From: TMED8 sp038125725
GTDB lineage: Bacteria > Pseudomonadota > Alphaproteobacteria > Rhodospirillales > Casp-alpha2
Length of the DNA stretch: 10,494 bases
Reading direction: 5' to 3'
Assembly (NCBI GenBank): GCA_038125725.1
Contig: JAYPEK010000082.1
Location: 1-10,494 of the forward strand
Part shown: positions 1 to 7,478 of the stretch, one piece after another
How the letters are laid out: each line of letters begins with the position of its first letter
Numbering within the stretch: position 1 is the stretch's first letter
The notes under the pieces: model-generated
What the model was told of the DNA's origin: nothing
The model's input: the letters and a program-made list of their open reading frames with translations, nothing else
Database searches by the model: none
Program-made: the position numbers and the translations under genes

Positions 1-55
<55 letters not shown>

Positions 56-80
56 CTCTGCCGGTAGGTTTACGGCGGTT

Positions 81-109
81 CTCTTACACCGGATCGCACG
101 CGCCGACAA
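81..109 (-). promoter_or_regulatory. Possible promoter of tRNA-Arg
   Basis: On the minus strand, TTGTCG (104-109) and TAAGAG (81-86) are separated by 17 bp and lie about 25 bp before the tRNA-Arg 5' end. The match to TTGACA/TATAAT is partial (4/6 and 3/6). The call rests mainly on spacing and position and is weak. Confidence 0.3.
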
Positions 110-211
110 GTCGGCAGCGGATCGGGCGCAATTGCCGGTTTCCTAAATGCCGCCGAGCGCCTACCTTCGGGACCGCAGCCACCCGGCAGAGAAGATGGAG
201 ATCCCCCCCGC

Positions 212-1225
212 ATGAAGTTCGGCACCGTTCCCCTGGCAGACGCGGCCGGCGCGATCCTGGCCCATTCCCTGCGCACGTCGAAAGGCACGGTGAAGAAGGG
301 AACGCGGCTCGGTGCGGATGAACTCGCGCGCCTGGCGGACGCCGGCATCGCCGAGGTGATGGTGGCTCGGCTGGAAGCGGACGACGTCGGCGAGGACGAC
401 GTCGCCGCGCGCATTGCCGGTGCGTTGGCGGGCAAGCGCGTTCGCGCCGCCGAGGCCTTCACCGGGCGCGCCAACCTGTTCGCCGAGGGGGCCGGCGTAT
501 TGGAATTCGATCCCGGCGCCGTCACCGGGCTGGCCGGCGTCGATGAAGCCATTACCCTTGCCACCCTGCCGCCTTATCAGCGCGTCGCCGAAGGCCAGAT
601 GGTGGCGACGGTCAAGGTCATCCCGTTCGCGGTGCCGGAGGGCGTGGTCGCGAGAGCCGAACAGCGCGCCCGTGAACCCGGCGCCGGGCTCATCGTACAT
701 CCCTTCCAACCACTCCGCGCACACTTGATTCTGACCCGCTTCTCTCACGACAAGGAGAGCTTGTTGGAGAAGCGCAAGGCCGCCATTGACGAGCGGGTAC
801 AATCGCTCGGCGGCTCCATGGCCGCGATCGACACCTGCGGCCACGACATCGGCGAGCTGACGGCACGGCTGAATAAACTTTCTTCCGGCGAGGACGATGT
901 CGTCCTCATCTTCGGCACCTCGGCGATCCTGGACCGGCGCGACGTGGTGCCGGCGGCGTTGGAAGCCGCCGGCGGCCGGATCGAACGGCTTGGCATGCCG
1001 GTCGATCCGGGAAACCTTTTGATGCTGGGACGCCTCGGCCCGGCGCTCGCCATCGGCGTGCCGAGCTGCGCCTCATCGCCCAAGATCAACGGTTTTGACT
1101 GGGTGTTGGAGCGCGCCTTCGCCGGGCTTGCGCTCGATGGCGGGACGATCTCCGCCATGGGGGTCGGCGGATTGCTGGGCGAGATCGCGTCCCGGCCGCA
1201 GCCGCGACGCGGCCGGCAAAAGTAA
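212..1225 (+). CDS. Molybdopterin-binding protein (MoeA/MogA-like domain), stand-alone
   Basis: A 337-residue protein of the alphaproteobacterial molybdopterin-binding type. The first ~165 residues resemble the N-terminal part of these proteins (start MKFGTVPLADAAGAILAHS). Residues ~168-310 form the MoCF/MoeA-like ligand domain: LILTRFSHD (172-180), a glycine turn IFGTSAILDRRD (233-244, the position of GGTS in MoeA), GMPVDPGNLL (261-270) and AIGVPSCASSPK (280-291). It probably takes part in molybdenum-cofactor biosynthesis or transfer in the cytoplasm; the exact reaction is not known from sequence. From recall, many relatives carry a C-terminal MobA-like nucleotidyltransferase domain. Here the protein stops just after GVGGLLGEI, where that domain would begin. 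The ATG has GGAG 11 nt upstream (197-200). The gene converges with rlmH, with only 6 bp between the stops. Confidence 0.85.
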   Translation: MKFGTVPLADAAGAILAHSLRTSKGTVKKGTRLGADELARLADAGIAEVMVARLEADDVGEDDVAARIAGALAGKRVRAAEAFTGRANLFAEGAGVLEFDPGAVTGLAGVDEAITLATLPPYQRVAEGQMVATVKVIPFAVPEGVVARAEQRAREPGAGLIVHPFQPLRAHLILTRFSHDKESLLEKRKAAIDERVQSLGGSMAAIDTCGHDIGELTARLNKLSSGEDDVVLIFGTSAILDRRDVVPAALEAAGGRIERLGMPVDPGNLLMLGRLGPALAIGVPSCASSPKINGFDWVLERAFAGLALDGGTISAMGVGGLLGEIASRPQPRRGRQK

Positions 1226-1231
1226 TCGCCG

Positions 1232-1690
1232 CTATTCCCGGTGATAGGGATGGCCGGTGAGGATCGATTGCGCGCGGAACAACTGCTCCGCCAGCATGGC
1301 GCGCACCAGAAGATGCGGCCAGGTCTGCGGCCCCAGCGACAGGCGCAAGTCGGCCCGGTCCAGCACGGCGCCCCCGTGCCCGTCGGCGCCGCCGATCAGC
1401 CAGGTGGTCTGGCGCACGCCCTCGTCGCGCCAGCGCCCGATGGTCTCCGCCAGTTGCAGGCTGGAAAGCGCCTTGCCCGACCCGTCCAGCGCGACGACGT
1501 TCGCGCCATCGGGAACGGCGGCCAGCAACAGTTCGGCTTCCTTGGATTTAAGTTCCTCGGGGGAGAGGTTGCGGCGCTCCTCGACCTCGCGCAACTCGGG
1601 CGGCGGGCGCATGCGCGCCGCGTAATGGTCGAATAGATCGCGTTCCGGCCCGCGCTTCCAGCGCCCGACGGCAATGATGATGGAATTCAT
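1232..1690 (-). CDS. rlmH: 23S rRNA (pseudouridine1915-N3)-methyltransferase RlmH
   Basis: A 152-residue SPOUT-class methyltransferase, the usual length for RlmH. It methylates N3 of pseudouridine 1915 in helix 69 of 23S rRNA on assembled 70S ribosomes, using S-adenosylmethionine. Diagnostic motifs are the trefoil-knot SAM site LIGGADGHGG (98-107), LSLGPQTWPHLLVR (117-130) and the C-terminal signature LAEQLFRAQSILTGHPYHR (133-151). The start is ATG at 1690. It is the last gene of the minus-strand cluster, 43 bp after the stop of rsfS. This fits, because both proteins act on mature ribosomes and the two genes are commonly adjacent. Confidence 0.96.
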   Translation of the reverse strand: MNSIIIAVGRWKRGPERDLFDHYAARMRPPPELREVEERRNLSPEELKSKEAELLLAAVPDGANVVALDGSGKALSSLQLAETIGRWRDEGVRQTTWLIGGADGHGGAVLDRADLRLSLGPQTWPHLLVRAMLAEQLFRAQSILTGHPYHRE

Positions 1691-1733
1691 CCTGGTCTAC
1701 GCCGCCGGGTTGATCGGGCCGGTGATCGCCGGC

Positions 1734-2120
1734 TCAGGCGCCGGCGCCGGCGGCCGTTTCCGCGTCGGAGACGATATCGGGCGTCGCCCAGATTTTCTCC
1801 AGGTTGTAGAATTCGCGGACTTCGGGGCGGAACAGGTGGACGATGATGTCGCCCGCGTCGATCAATACCCAATCACATTGCTGGTCACCTTCGACGGCGA
1901 CACTCTTCACGCCCAGGCCCTTCATGCGGCGGTGCAGGTGATCGGTCATCGCGCCGACGTGGCGCTGCGATGTCCCAGAGGCAATGACCAGGTAATCGGC
2001 GATTTCGGTCTTGCCGGCGAGTTCGATGACGACAACCTGATCGGCCTTGTCGTCTTCGAGGGTCGTTTCCACCAGGTCGAGCACTTTCTTAACCGGTGGC
2101 GGATTCTCGGCGTGTGGTAT
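1734..2120 (-). CDS. rsfS: Ribosome silencing factor RsfS, probable AUA start
   Basis: RsfS (Iojap family) binds ribosomal protein L14 and blocks subunit joining, lowering translation in starvation. The family core is clear: LEDDKADQVVVIELAGKTE, then IADYLVIASGTSQRHVGAM, QQCDWVLIDAGDIIVHLF and REFYNLEKIW. The only canonical start in frame is GTG at 2084, preceded by no Shine-Dalgarno; it would give 116 residues and begin inside the first helix (LDLVETTLED). The frame stays open upstream. AAGGAG (2128-2133) lies 7 nt before an in-frame ATA at 2118-2120, which gives 128 residues (PHAENPPPVKKVLDLV...), a better fit to the family N-terminus. I chose 2120; GTG at 2084 is the conservative alternative. 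No ATG, GTG or TTG exists in frame between 2084 and the nadD stop. Confidence 0.9.
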   Translation of the reverse strand: MPHAENPPPVKKVLDLVETTLEDDKADQVVVIELAGKTEIADYLVIASGTSQRHVGAMTDHLHRRMKGLGVKSVAVEGDQQCDWVLIDAGDIIVHLFRPEVREFYNLEKIWATPDIVSDAETAAGAGA

Positions 2121-2193
2121 TTTCGCACTCCTTCTCTGTGGCCCTCGTTTGCGGTCTCTCCAGATCGACCAAAGGGCCGGTGGTCCTAGCGGT

Positions 2194-2802
2194 TCAGCGG
2201 CTCCGCTCTTGACGGCGGATTTGCGTTGCCGAAAGCGGGTTCAGCGGACGCTTGAATAAGACCCAAGCTGGCGGCTTCTTGTCCGCCAGCCGGGCCGCCT
2301 TGTATGAGGGGATCCGGGATCTGGCGAACCGCTTCGCCGCTATCGCCTGTTCGGCCCTCAAAGAATAAGTGGGGCGCGCGAAAACCGCAACGGGAACGGT
2401 GTGAAAGATTCGTGACCAGTCGCGCCATTTATGAATCTGCAGAAGGTTGTCGGCGCCCATAAGCCAGACAAACCGTGCCTTTGGAAAGGTTTCCCTGAGC
2501 GCCGCCAGGGTGTCGGCCGTGTAGCGGGTGCCGAGTTCGGTCTCGATGCCGGTAACGTTGATCCGGGCGTCGTCTGCGACTTTTTCCGCGGCGGCGATTC
2601 GCCTCTGCTGCGGCGCCATGCCCTGTTCCGACTTCAACGGGTTCTGCGGCGACACCAGCCACCAGACCTGATCGAGCCTGAGCTTGCGGATCGCCAGCCG
2701 GCTCAGCTCCAGATGCCCGGCGTGCGCCGGATTGAACGAACCGCCGAGCAGGCCGACGCGCGCGCCCCCCGGATCGGCGAGATCGGCCGTCAAGGACGGC
2801 AC
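2194..2802 (-). CDS. nadD: Nicotinate-nucleotide adenylyltransferase NadD
   Basis: A 202-residue enzyme of the nucleotidyltransferase superfamily. It joins nicotinate mononucleotide and ATP to give deamido-NAD+, a step of both de novo and salvage NAD synthesis. The ATP-binding motif GSFNPAHAGH (21-30) with its HxGH element is intact. TELGTRYTADTL (88-99), VWLMGADNL (112-120) and the C-terminal phosphate-binding SATQIR (191-196, the SSTxIR position) are also present. The start is GTG at 2802, inside the end of proA: the two genes overlap by 13 bp, so translational coupling is likely. A 3' gap of 73 bp separates the nadD stop from the proposed rsfS start. Confidence 0.95.
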   Translation of the reverse strand: MPSLTADLADPGGARVGLLGGSFNPAHAGHLELSRLAIRKLRLDQVWWLVSPQNPLKSEQGMAPQQRRIAAAEKVADDARINVTGIETELGTRYTADTLAALRETFPKARFVWLMGADNLLQIHKWRDWSRIFHTVPVAVFARPTYSLRAEQAIAAKRFARSRIPSYKAARLADKKPPAWVLFKRPLNPLSATQIRRQERSR

Positions 2803-4055
2803 TGCCCCGTGCCGCGCACCACGTACTTCATCGATGTCAGTTGCTCGACGCCGACGGGTCCGCGTGCATGCAGCTTGCCGGTCGAGATACCGATTTCGGC
2901 GCCCATGCCGAACTCGCCCCCGTCGGCGAACTGGGTCGAGGCATTGACCATGACGATGGCGCTGTCGACCTCGTTCAAGAACTTCTCGGCCTTGTCGGCG
3001 TCGGCGGTGACGATGGCGTCGGTATGCTGCGAGCCGTGTTCGGCGATGTGGCGGATGGCGTCGTCGACGCCATCGACGGTCTTCACGGCGATAATCGAAT
3101 CGAGATATTCCGTGTCCCAGTCCTCAGGGCTCGCGGCGGCCATGCGGCTGTCGGCGGCGCGCGCGTCTTCGTCGCCGCGCACCTCGCAGCCGGCCTCCAT
3201 CAGGCCGTCGACGATACGGGTCAGCATCGGCAATGCGCCCCGGTCGATCAGCAGCGTTTCCGTCGCGCCGCAAATCCCGGTGCGGCGCATCTTGGCGTTG
3301 ACCACGATGTCGTGCGCCATGGCGGCGTCGGCGCCGGCGGTGACGTAGGTGTGGCAGATGCCTTCCAGATGCTTGAACAGCGGCACCCGGCTTTCCGCCG
3401 AGACCCGCTCGATCAGAGACTTGCCGCCGCGCGGCACGATGACGTCGATATGGTCGGTCATGGTCAGCATTTCGCCGACGGCGGCGCGGTCGCGGGTGGG
3501 GATGCGCTGGATCGCGGTCTCCGGCAGGCCGGCATCACGGAGCCCGGTCTGCAGGGCTTCCAGGATGGCGGCAGAGGAATGGAAGCTTTCCGAACCGCCG
3601 CGCAGGATCGCGGCATTGCCGGCCTTGAGACAGAGCGCGCCGGCGTCGGCGGTGACGTTGGGGCGCGATTCGTAGATCACGCCGATGACGCCCAAGGGCA
3701 CCCGCCAGCGTTCGATGTGCAGCCCGTTGGGCCGGTCCCATTCATCGGTAACGGCGCCGACGGGATCGGGCAGTTTCGCCACCTCGTCCAAGCCCTTGGC
3801 CATGCCCTCGATGCGCGCTTCGTCGAGCGCCAGGCGGTCGAGCATGGCCGGCGTCAGGCCCTTCTCCTCGCCGAAGGCCATGTCCTTGGCGTTCTCGGAA
3901 ATGATCTGGTTCTGGTTGCGCCGGAGTGCTTCGGCGGCGCCGGTGAGCGCCTTGTTCTTGGCGTCGGTCGGCGCCGTCGCGAGCACGCGGGCGGCCGAAC
4001 GGGCGGCGTCGCCGATCACCATCATCATCGCGTGGATGTCTTGTGTGTCGCTCAT
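2790..4055 (-). CDS. proA: Glutamate-5-semialdehyde dehydrogenase (gamma-glutamyl phosphate reductase) ProA
   Basis: A 421-residue aldehyde-dehydrogenase-fold enzyme of normal ProA length. It reduces gamma-glutamyl phosphate to glutamate-5-semialdehyde with NADPH, the second step of proline synthesis, using the product of ProB. The sequence shows PLGVIGVIYESRPNVTADA (120-138), the dinucleotide-binding region KAGNAAILRGGSES (144-157), VIPRGGKSLI (206-215), and the catalytic cysteine Cys262 in RRTGICGATETLL. The end has NASTQFADGGEFGMGAEIG (371-389) and the family-typical STGKLHARGPVGVEQLTS (391-408). The ATG at 4055 has GGAGGAG about 9 nt upstream. It lies 33 bp after proB and overlaps nadD by 13 bp. 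Confidence 0.97.
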   Translation of the reverse strand: MSDTQDIHAMMMVIGDAARSAARVLATAPTDAKNKALTGAAEALRRNQNQIISENAKDMAFGEEKGLTPAMLDRLALDEARIEGMAKGLDEVAKLPDPVGAVTDEWDRPNGLHIERWRVPLGVIGVIYESRPNVTADAGALCLKAGNAAILRGGSESFHSSAAILEALQTGLRDAGLPETAIQRIPTRDRAAVGEMLTMTDHIDVIVPRGGKSLIERVSAESRVPLFKHLEGICHTYVTAGADAAMAHDIVVNAKMRRTGICGATETLLIDRGALPMLTRIVDGLMEAGCEVRGDEDARAADSRMAAASPEDWDTEYLDSIIAVKTVDGVDDAIRHIAEHGSQHTDAIVTADADKAEKFLNEVDSAIVMVNASTQFADGGEFGMGAEIGISTGKLHARGPVGVEQLTSMKYVVRGTGQCRP

Positions 4056-4088
4056 GGTGACGATCTCCTCCAGGTCCCCCGCGCCCCG

Positions 4089-5213
4089 TCAATCCAGGGC
4101 CAAATCGTCGCGATGGATCATCTCATCGCGGCCACGGTAACCGAGCAAGGTTTCGATTTCACTGGTTTTGTTGCCCATGATGCGCCGGGCGTCGTCGGAC
4201 GAATAGGCGCTCAGCCCGCGCCCGATCTCGCGACCGTCGCGGGTGCGGATGACCACCGCGTCGCCGCGTTCGAAGTCGCCCAAGACCTGGGTGACGCCGG
4301 CGGGCAGTAGACTCTTGCCGCCCTTCAGCGCCTTCAGTGCGCCGTCGTCGACGGTCATCTCGCCGGCCGGTTTCAGCGCTCCGGCGATCCAGCGCTTGCG
4401 CGCCGTCTTCGGGTTGGCGTCGGGCAGGAACCAGGTGCAGGGTCCGCCGGCATCAATGCGCCGGAGCGGATTGGGCTCGGTGCCGTCGGTGATGACCATG
4501 CGCATGCCGGCGCCTAGCGCGATGCGCGCCGCCTCCAGCTTGGTGACCATGCCGCCCGACCCGTCATAGCTCTTCGACGTGCCGGCCATGTTTAGGATCT
4601 CGCCGGTGATGTCGCCGGTCACCTCGGGCACCAGCTTGGCGTCATCGTGCTGGCGCGGGTCGCGGTCGTAAAGCCCGTCGATGTTGGAGAGCAAGACCAG
4701 CGTATCGGCGCTGATCATGGCGCCGACACGCGCCGCCAGGCGGTCGTTGTCGCCGAAACGGATTTCATCGGTGGCGACGGTATCGTTCTCGTTGATCAAC
4801 GGCACCGCGCCCAACCGCACCAGGGTCTCCAGGGTGTTGCGCGCATTCAGGTAGCGCCGGCGGCTTTCGCTGTCGTCGAGCGTTACCAGCACCTGTGCGA
4901 CCGTCATGTCGTGGTGCGCCAGCACTTCCTGGTAGGCATGCGCCAGGCGGATCATGCCGGTGGCGGCGGCGGCCTGGCTTTCCTCCAGCTTCAGCCGCCC
5001 GTCGCTCAACCCCAGATGCCGGCGGCCGACCGCGATGGCGCCGGAGGAAACGATCACCACCTCCTGGCCGCGCGCCCGGCATTCCGCCAGATCGTCGGCC
5101 AGCGCTTCCAGCCAACGCCGGTGCACGGTGCCGCGCTCGGGATCGACCAACAAGGTCGAGCCGATCTTGATCACCACCCGGCCGGCGGACTTGATCTGAT
5201 GCGGCGCACTCAT
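4089..5213 (-). CDS. proB: Glutamate 5-kinase ProB with PUA domain
   Basis: A 374-residue protein that phosphorylates glutamate to gamma-glutamyl phosphate, the first and normally proline-inhibited step of proline synthesis. The amino-acid-kinase domain covers residues ~10-255: VVIKIGSTLL (13-22), VIVSSGAIAVG (53-63), INENDTVATDEIRFGDND (140-157), SNIDGLYDRDP (176-186) and GSGGMVTKLEAA (218-229). A PUA domain follows at ~275-355 (KALKGGKSLLPAGVTQV, GDAVVIRTRDGREIGRG), as in the long bacterial form. The start is ATG at 5213. It overlaps the obgE stop by 4 nt (ATGA), which suggests translational coupling. It forms a functional pair with proA directly downstream. Confidence 0.97.
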   Translation of the reverse strand: MSAPHQIKSAGRVVIKIGSTLLVDPERGTVHRRWLEALADDLAECRARGQEVVIVSSGAIAVGRRHLGLSDGRLKLEESQAAAATGMIRLAHAYQEVLAHHDMTVAQVLVTLDDSESRRRYLNARNTLETLVRLGAVPLINENDTVATDEIRFGDNDRLAARVGAMISADTLVLLSNIDGLYDRDPRQHDDAKLVPEVTGDITGEILNMAGTSKSYDGSGGMVTKLEAARIALGAGMRMVITDGTEPNPLRRIDAGGPCTWFLPDANPKTARKRWIAGALKPAGEMTVDDGALKALKGGKSLLPAGVTQVLGDFERGDAVVIRTRDGREIGRGLSAYSSDDARRIMGNKTSEIETLLGYRGRDEMIHRDDLALD

Positions 5214-6247
5214 GGCAGGTACACCCGAGGCTCGGCGGCGGCCTCTTCCTCGAGCCGGACCGCATGCCCGACGCTTTCAAAGAGCTTGCCCCGGATCGCG
5301 TCCATGCCGATGCCGGCGACGGCGGAAATGGCCAGCACCGGACGACCGATGGCGGCCTCCAGGGCCAGGCGTTTCTCCTCCGCCTCGTCGGCGGCCATGG
5401 CGTCGCATTTGTTGAGCGCCACCAGCTCCGGCTTCTCCGCCAGGCCGTGGCCGTAGGCCTCCACTTCGTGACGCACCACGCGGTAGCTCTCGACGGGGTC
5501 ATCCTCGACGCCGTCGATCAGGTGCAGCAGCATGCGGCAGCGTTCCACGTGGCCCAGGAACCGGGTGCCGAGCCCGGCCCCCTCGCTGGCGCCCTCGATC
5601 AGGCCGGGGATGTCGGCGAGCACGATCTCTTCGGAATCGAGCCGCATGACGCCCAGGTTCGGGTGCAGCGTGGTAAAGGGATAGTCGCCGATTTTCGGGT
5701 GCGCGCGGGTAACGGCGGCCAGGAAGGTCGACTTGCCGGCATTGGGCAGGCCGATCAGCCCAACGTCTGCGATCAGCTTGAGGCGCAGCCAGATCCACTT
5801 TTCCTCGCCGGGCCAGCCGGGATCGGCGCGTTCCGGCGCCTGGTTGGTGGAGGTCTTGAAGCGCGTGTTGCCGCGCCCGCCGTCGCCGCCGCGTGCGATC
5901 ACGACCTCCTGGCCGGCTTCAGTCAGGTCGGCCAACAGGGTTTCGCCGTCCTCGTCCAGGATCTGGGTGCCGACCGGCACCTTGAGGACGGAGGGCTTGC
6001 CGCTCGGTCCGGTGCGGTTCTTGCCCATGCCGTCTCTGCCGCGCTCGGCCTTGTAGTGCTGGCGGTAGCGGAAATCGATCAGGGTATTCAGATTGGCGAC
6101 GCATTCGACCCTGACGTCGCCGCCGCGCCCGCCGTCGCCGCCGTCGGGGCCGCCGAACTCGACGTACTTCTCGCGTCTGAAACCGACGCAGCCGTTACCG
6201 CCGTCGCCGCTCTTGATATAGACCTTGGCTTGATCGAGGAATTTCAT
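5210..6247 (-). CDS. obgE: GTPase ObgE/CgtA
   Basis: A 345-residue GTPase that acts in late assembly of the 50S subunit and in stress control. The glycine-rich Obg fold occupies residues 1-159 (MKFLDQAKVYIKSGDGGNG, GGPDGGDGGRGGDV). The G domain follows: G1 GLPNAGKS (166-173), switch-I FTTLHPNLGV (191-200), G3 DIPGLIEGAS (212-221), G4 NKCD (279-282) and G5 SAV (308-310). It ends at 345 with a short acidic tail and lacks a longer C-terminal extension. The start is ATG at 6247 with only a weak ribosome-binding site. It stands 104 bp after rpmA, with a terminator-like hairpin in that gap. Confidence 0.97.
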   Translation of the reverse strand: MKFLDQAKVYIKSGDGGNGCVGFRREKYVEFGGPDGGDGGRGGDVRVECVANLNTLIDFRYRQHYKAERGRDGMGKNRTGPSGKPSVLKVPVGTQILDEDGETLLADLTEAGQEVVIARGGDGGRGNTRFKTSTNQAPERADPGWPGEEKWIWLRLKLIADVGLIGLPNAGKSTFLAAVTRAHPKIGDYPFTTLHPNLGVMRLDSEEIVLADIPGLIEGASEGAGLGTRFLGHVERCRMLLHLIDGVEDDPVESYRVVRHEVEAYGHGLAEKPELVALNKCDAMAADEAEEKRLALEAAIGRPVLAISAVAGIGMDAIRGKLFESVGHAVRLEEEAAAEPRVYLP

Positions 6248-6290
6248 GCGCCGGGTTCCGGAATGGAGCTAGATGAAAAAGTGGTCCATA

Positions 6291-6318
6291 GAAAAAGGGG
6301 AATGGCAGGCCATTCCCC
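6291..6318 (-). terminator. Intrinsic terminator or attenuator between rpmA and obgE
   Basis: On the minus strand a perfect 9-bp stem (GGGGAATGG with CCATTCCCC, 6297-6305 and 6310-6318) has a 4-nt loop and is followed by five U residues and then CUAU (6292-6296 and below). This is the form of a Rho-independent terminator. It lies 33 bp after the L27 stop and about 44 bp before the obgE start. It could end most L21-L27 transcripts while letting a fraction read into obgE. Confidence 0.75.
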
Positions 6319-6351
6319 TCATGTTCACTCGGCGAATGACCTGCGATCAAT

Positions 6352-6609
6352 TCACGCCGACGGCTCCACGCCCACATAGGTGCGGCCACCCGCACGCTTG
6401 CGGAAGCTGACGGTGCCAGTGACGGTCGCGAAAATGGTGTGGTCCTTGCCCATGCCGACGTTTTCGCCGGGATGATACTTGGTGCCGCGCTGGCGCAGGA
6501 TGATGTTGCCCGGCTCGACCACCTGGCCGCCGAACTTCTTGACGCCGAGGCGCCGGCCTTCGGTGTCGCGTCCGTTGCGGGAGCTACCGCCTGATTTCTT
6601 ATGAGCCAT
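6352..6609 (-). CDS. rpmA: 50S ribosomal protein L27
   Basis: An 85-residue L27 of the usual length. The N-terminus MAHKKSGGSSRNGRD starts directly with the mature form that reaches the peptidyl-transferase centre; there is no Firmicutes-type cleaved leader. The core GVKKFGGQVVEPGNIILRQR and GTKYHPGENVGMGKDHTIFA is typical. The ATG at 6609 has AAGGAG 8 nt upstream and follows the rplU stop by 6 bp, so the two ribosomal proteins are co-translated from one message. Confidence 0.98.
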   Translation of the reverse strand: MAHKKSGGSSRNGRDTEGRRLGVKKFGGQVVEPGNIILRQRGTKYHPGENVGMGKDHTIFATVTGTVSFRKRAGGRTYVGVEPSA

Positions 6610-6615
6610 TGGGTG

Positions 6616-7056
6616 TTACTCCTTGTTCTCGGTCGCTTCGGGAGCCGCCTCTTCGGCCTTCTTCTTGGCCGGAGCCTTTTTCTCCGCGGCAGCTTCCTTC
6701 TTCGGCGCCGCTTTCTTGGCGGCGGCCTTCGGCTTCACGCCATTGGCGCTGACTTCCAGGATACGCAGCACGGTCTGGCTCTGGCGATGGCCGTTCTTGC
6801 GGCGATGGTTCTGCCGGCGCTGCTTCTTGAAGACGATGATCTTGTCGGCGCGGGTCTGCTCGACCACTTCCGCCAGGACAGCCGCCTTGTCGACGACCGG
6901 CGTGCCGACGTTGGGCGCCTTGCCCTCCTCGCCCAGCATCAGCACGGTGTCCAGGGCCAGCTGGTCGCCAGGCTCGCCGAGCAGCTTCTCGACGGTGATG
7001 ATGTCGTCCTTGGCAACCCGGTACTGCTTGCCGCCGCTTTTAATGACTGCGAACAT
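6616..7056 (-). CDS. rplU: 50S ribosomal protein L21 with Lys/Ala-rich tail
   Basis: A 146-residue L21. Residues 1-~108 are the conserved globular 23S-binding protein: MFAVIKSGGKQYRVAKDD, PNVGTPVVDKAAV, the basic hairpin KKQRRQNHRRKNGHRQ and the family end TVLRILEVSANG. The last ~38 residues are a low-complexity tail of Lys, Ala, Pro and Glu (AAKKAAPKKEAAAEKKAPAK), an extension commonly seen in alphaproteobacterial L21. The ATG at 7056 has GAGG 5 nt upstream. It is the first gene of the minus-strand cluster, about 85 nt after the predicted transcription start. Confidence 0.97.
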   Translation of the reverse strand: MFAVIKSGGKQYRVAKDDIITVEKLLGEPGDQLALDTVLMLGEEGKAPNVGTPVVDKAAVLAEVVEQTRADKIIVFKKQRRQNHRRKNGHRQSQTVLRILEVSANGVKPKAAAKKAAPKKEAAAEKKAPAKKKAEEAAPEATENKE

Positions 7057-7102
7057 GTTCGCCTCGAATTTCTACAAACCAAAAAAACCGCACTCTTGGG
7101 AT

Positions 7103-7126
7103 GCCGCCCTGCCGTTAGGCGGCGGC
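7103..7126 (-). other. GC-rich hairpin in the rplU 5' leader
   Basis: Within the ~85-nt untranslated leader of rplU, GCCGCC and GGCGGC arms (7103-7108 with 7118-7123 or 7121-7126) can form a strong stem. About 20 nt later the leader carries a run of seven U (7081-7087 read in reverse). Ribosomal-protein leaders are often autoregulatory, but I cannot match this to a defined L21 leader consensus by eye. Confidence 0.45.
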
Positions 7127-7146
7127 CCCGTCGTTGCGAGGGCGGC

Positions 7147-7174
7147 AATATAGCGGTTTGCGGGCACTTGTCAA
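7147..7174 (-). promoter_or_regulatory. Sigma70-type promoter of the rplU cluster
   Basis: On the minus strand a perfect -35 TTGACA (7169-7174) and a 5/6 -10 TATATT (7147-7152) are separated by 16 bp. Transcription would start near 7140, giving an ~85-nt leader before the rplU ATG at 7056. This is the only strong promoter I see for the whole rplU to rlmH cluster. Confidence 0.8.
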
Positions 7175-7322
7175 CGCCGCCAGGCAGCGATTTTTCAAGA
7201 ATTTGGCGAACGATTTCAGGGCGTTTCGGCGACGTCAAAACCGCCGCTATGCCGCTTGCAGCCCCGGGGGCTTTCGGTTACCCTCCGCGCGCCCTGAACG
7301 GACCATGTTCATCAAGACCTGC

Positions 7323-7414
<92 letters not shown>

Positions 7415-7478
7415 TTTTCAATATTTTCAATTAGTTATTATATATTCGAACATCGGGAATGTCATCTCGATTTTTGAA

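Noticed and set aside
161..844. 227-codon minus-strand frame opposite the molybdopterin-binding gene
   Set aside because: Shadow of a well-supported plus-strand gene; no motifs.
2841..4310. 489-codon open frame on the plus strand opposite proA
   Set aside because: It is the antisense shadow of proA and part of proB in GC-rich DNA; the translation has no family motifs and the minus-strand genes are certain.
5264..6379. 371-codon open frame on the plus strand opposite obgE
   Set aside because: Antisense shadow of obgE; low-complexity Ala/Gly/Asp composition and no ribosome-binding site or recognisable domain.
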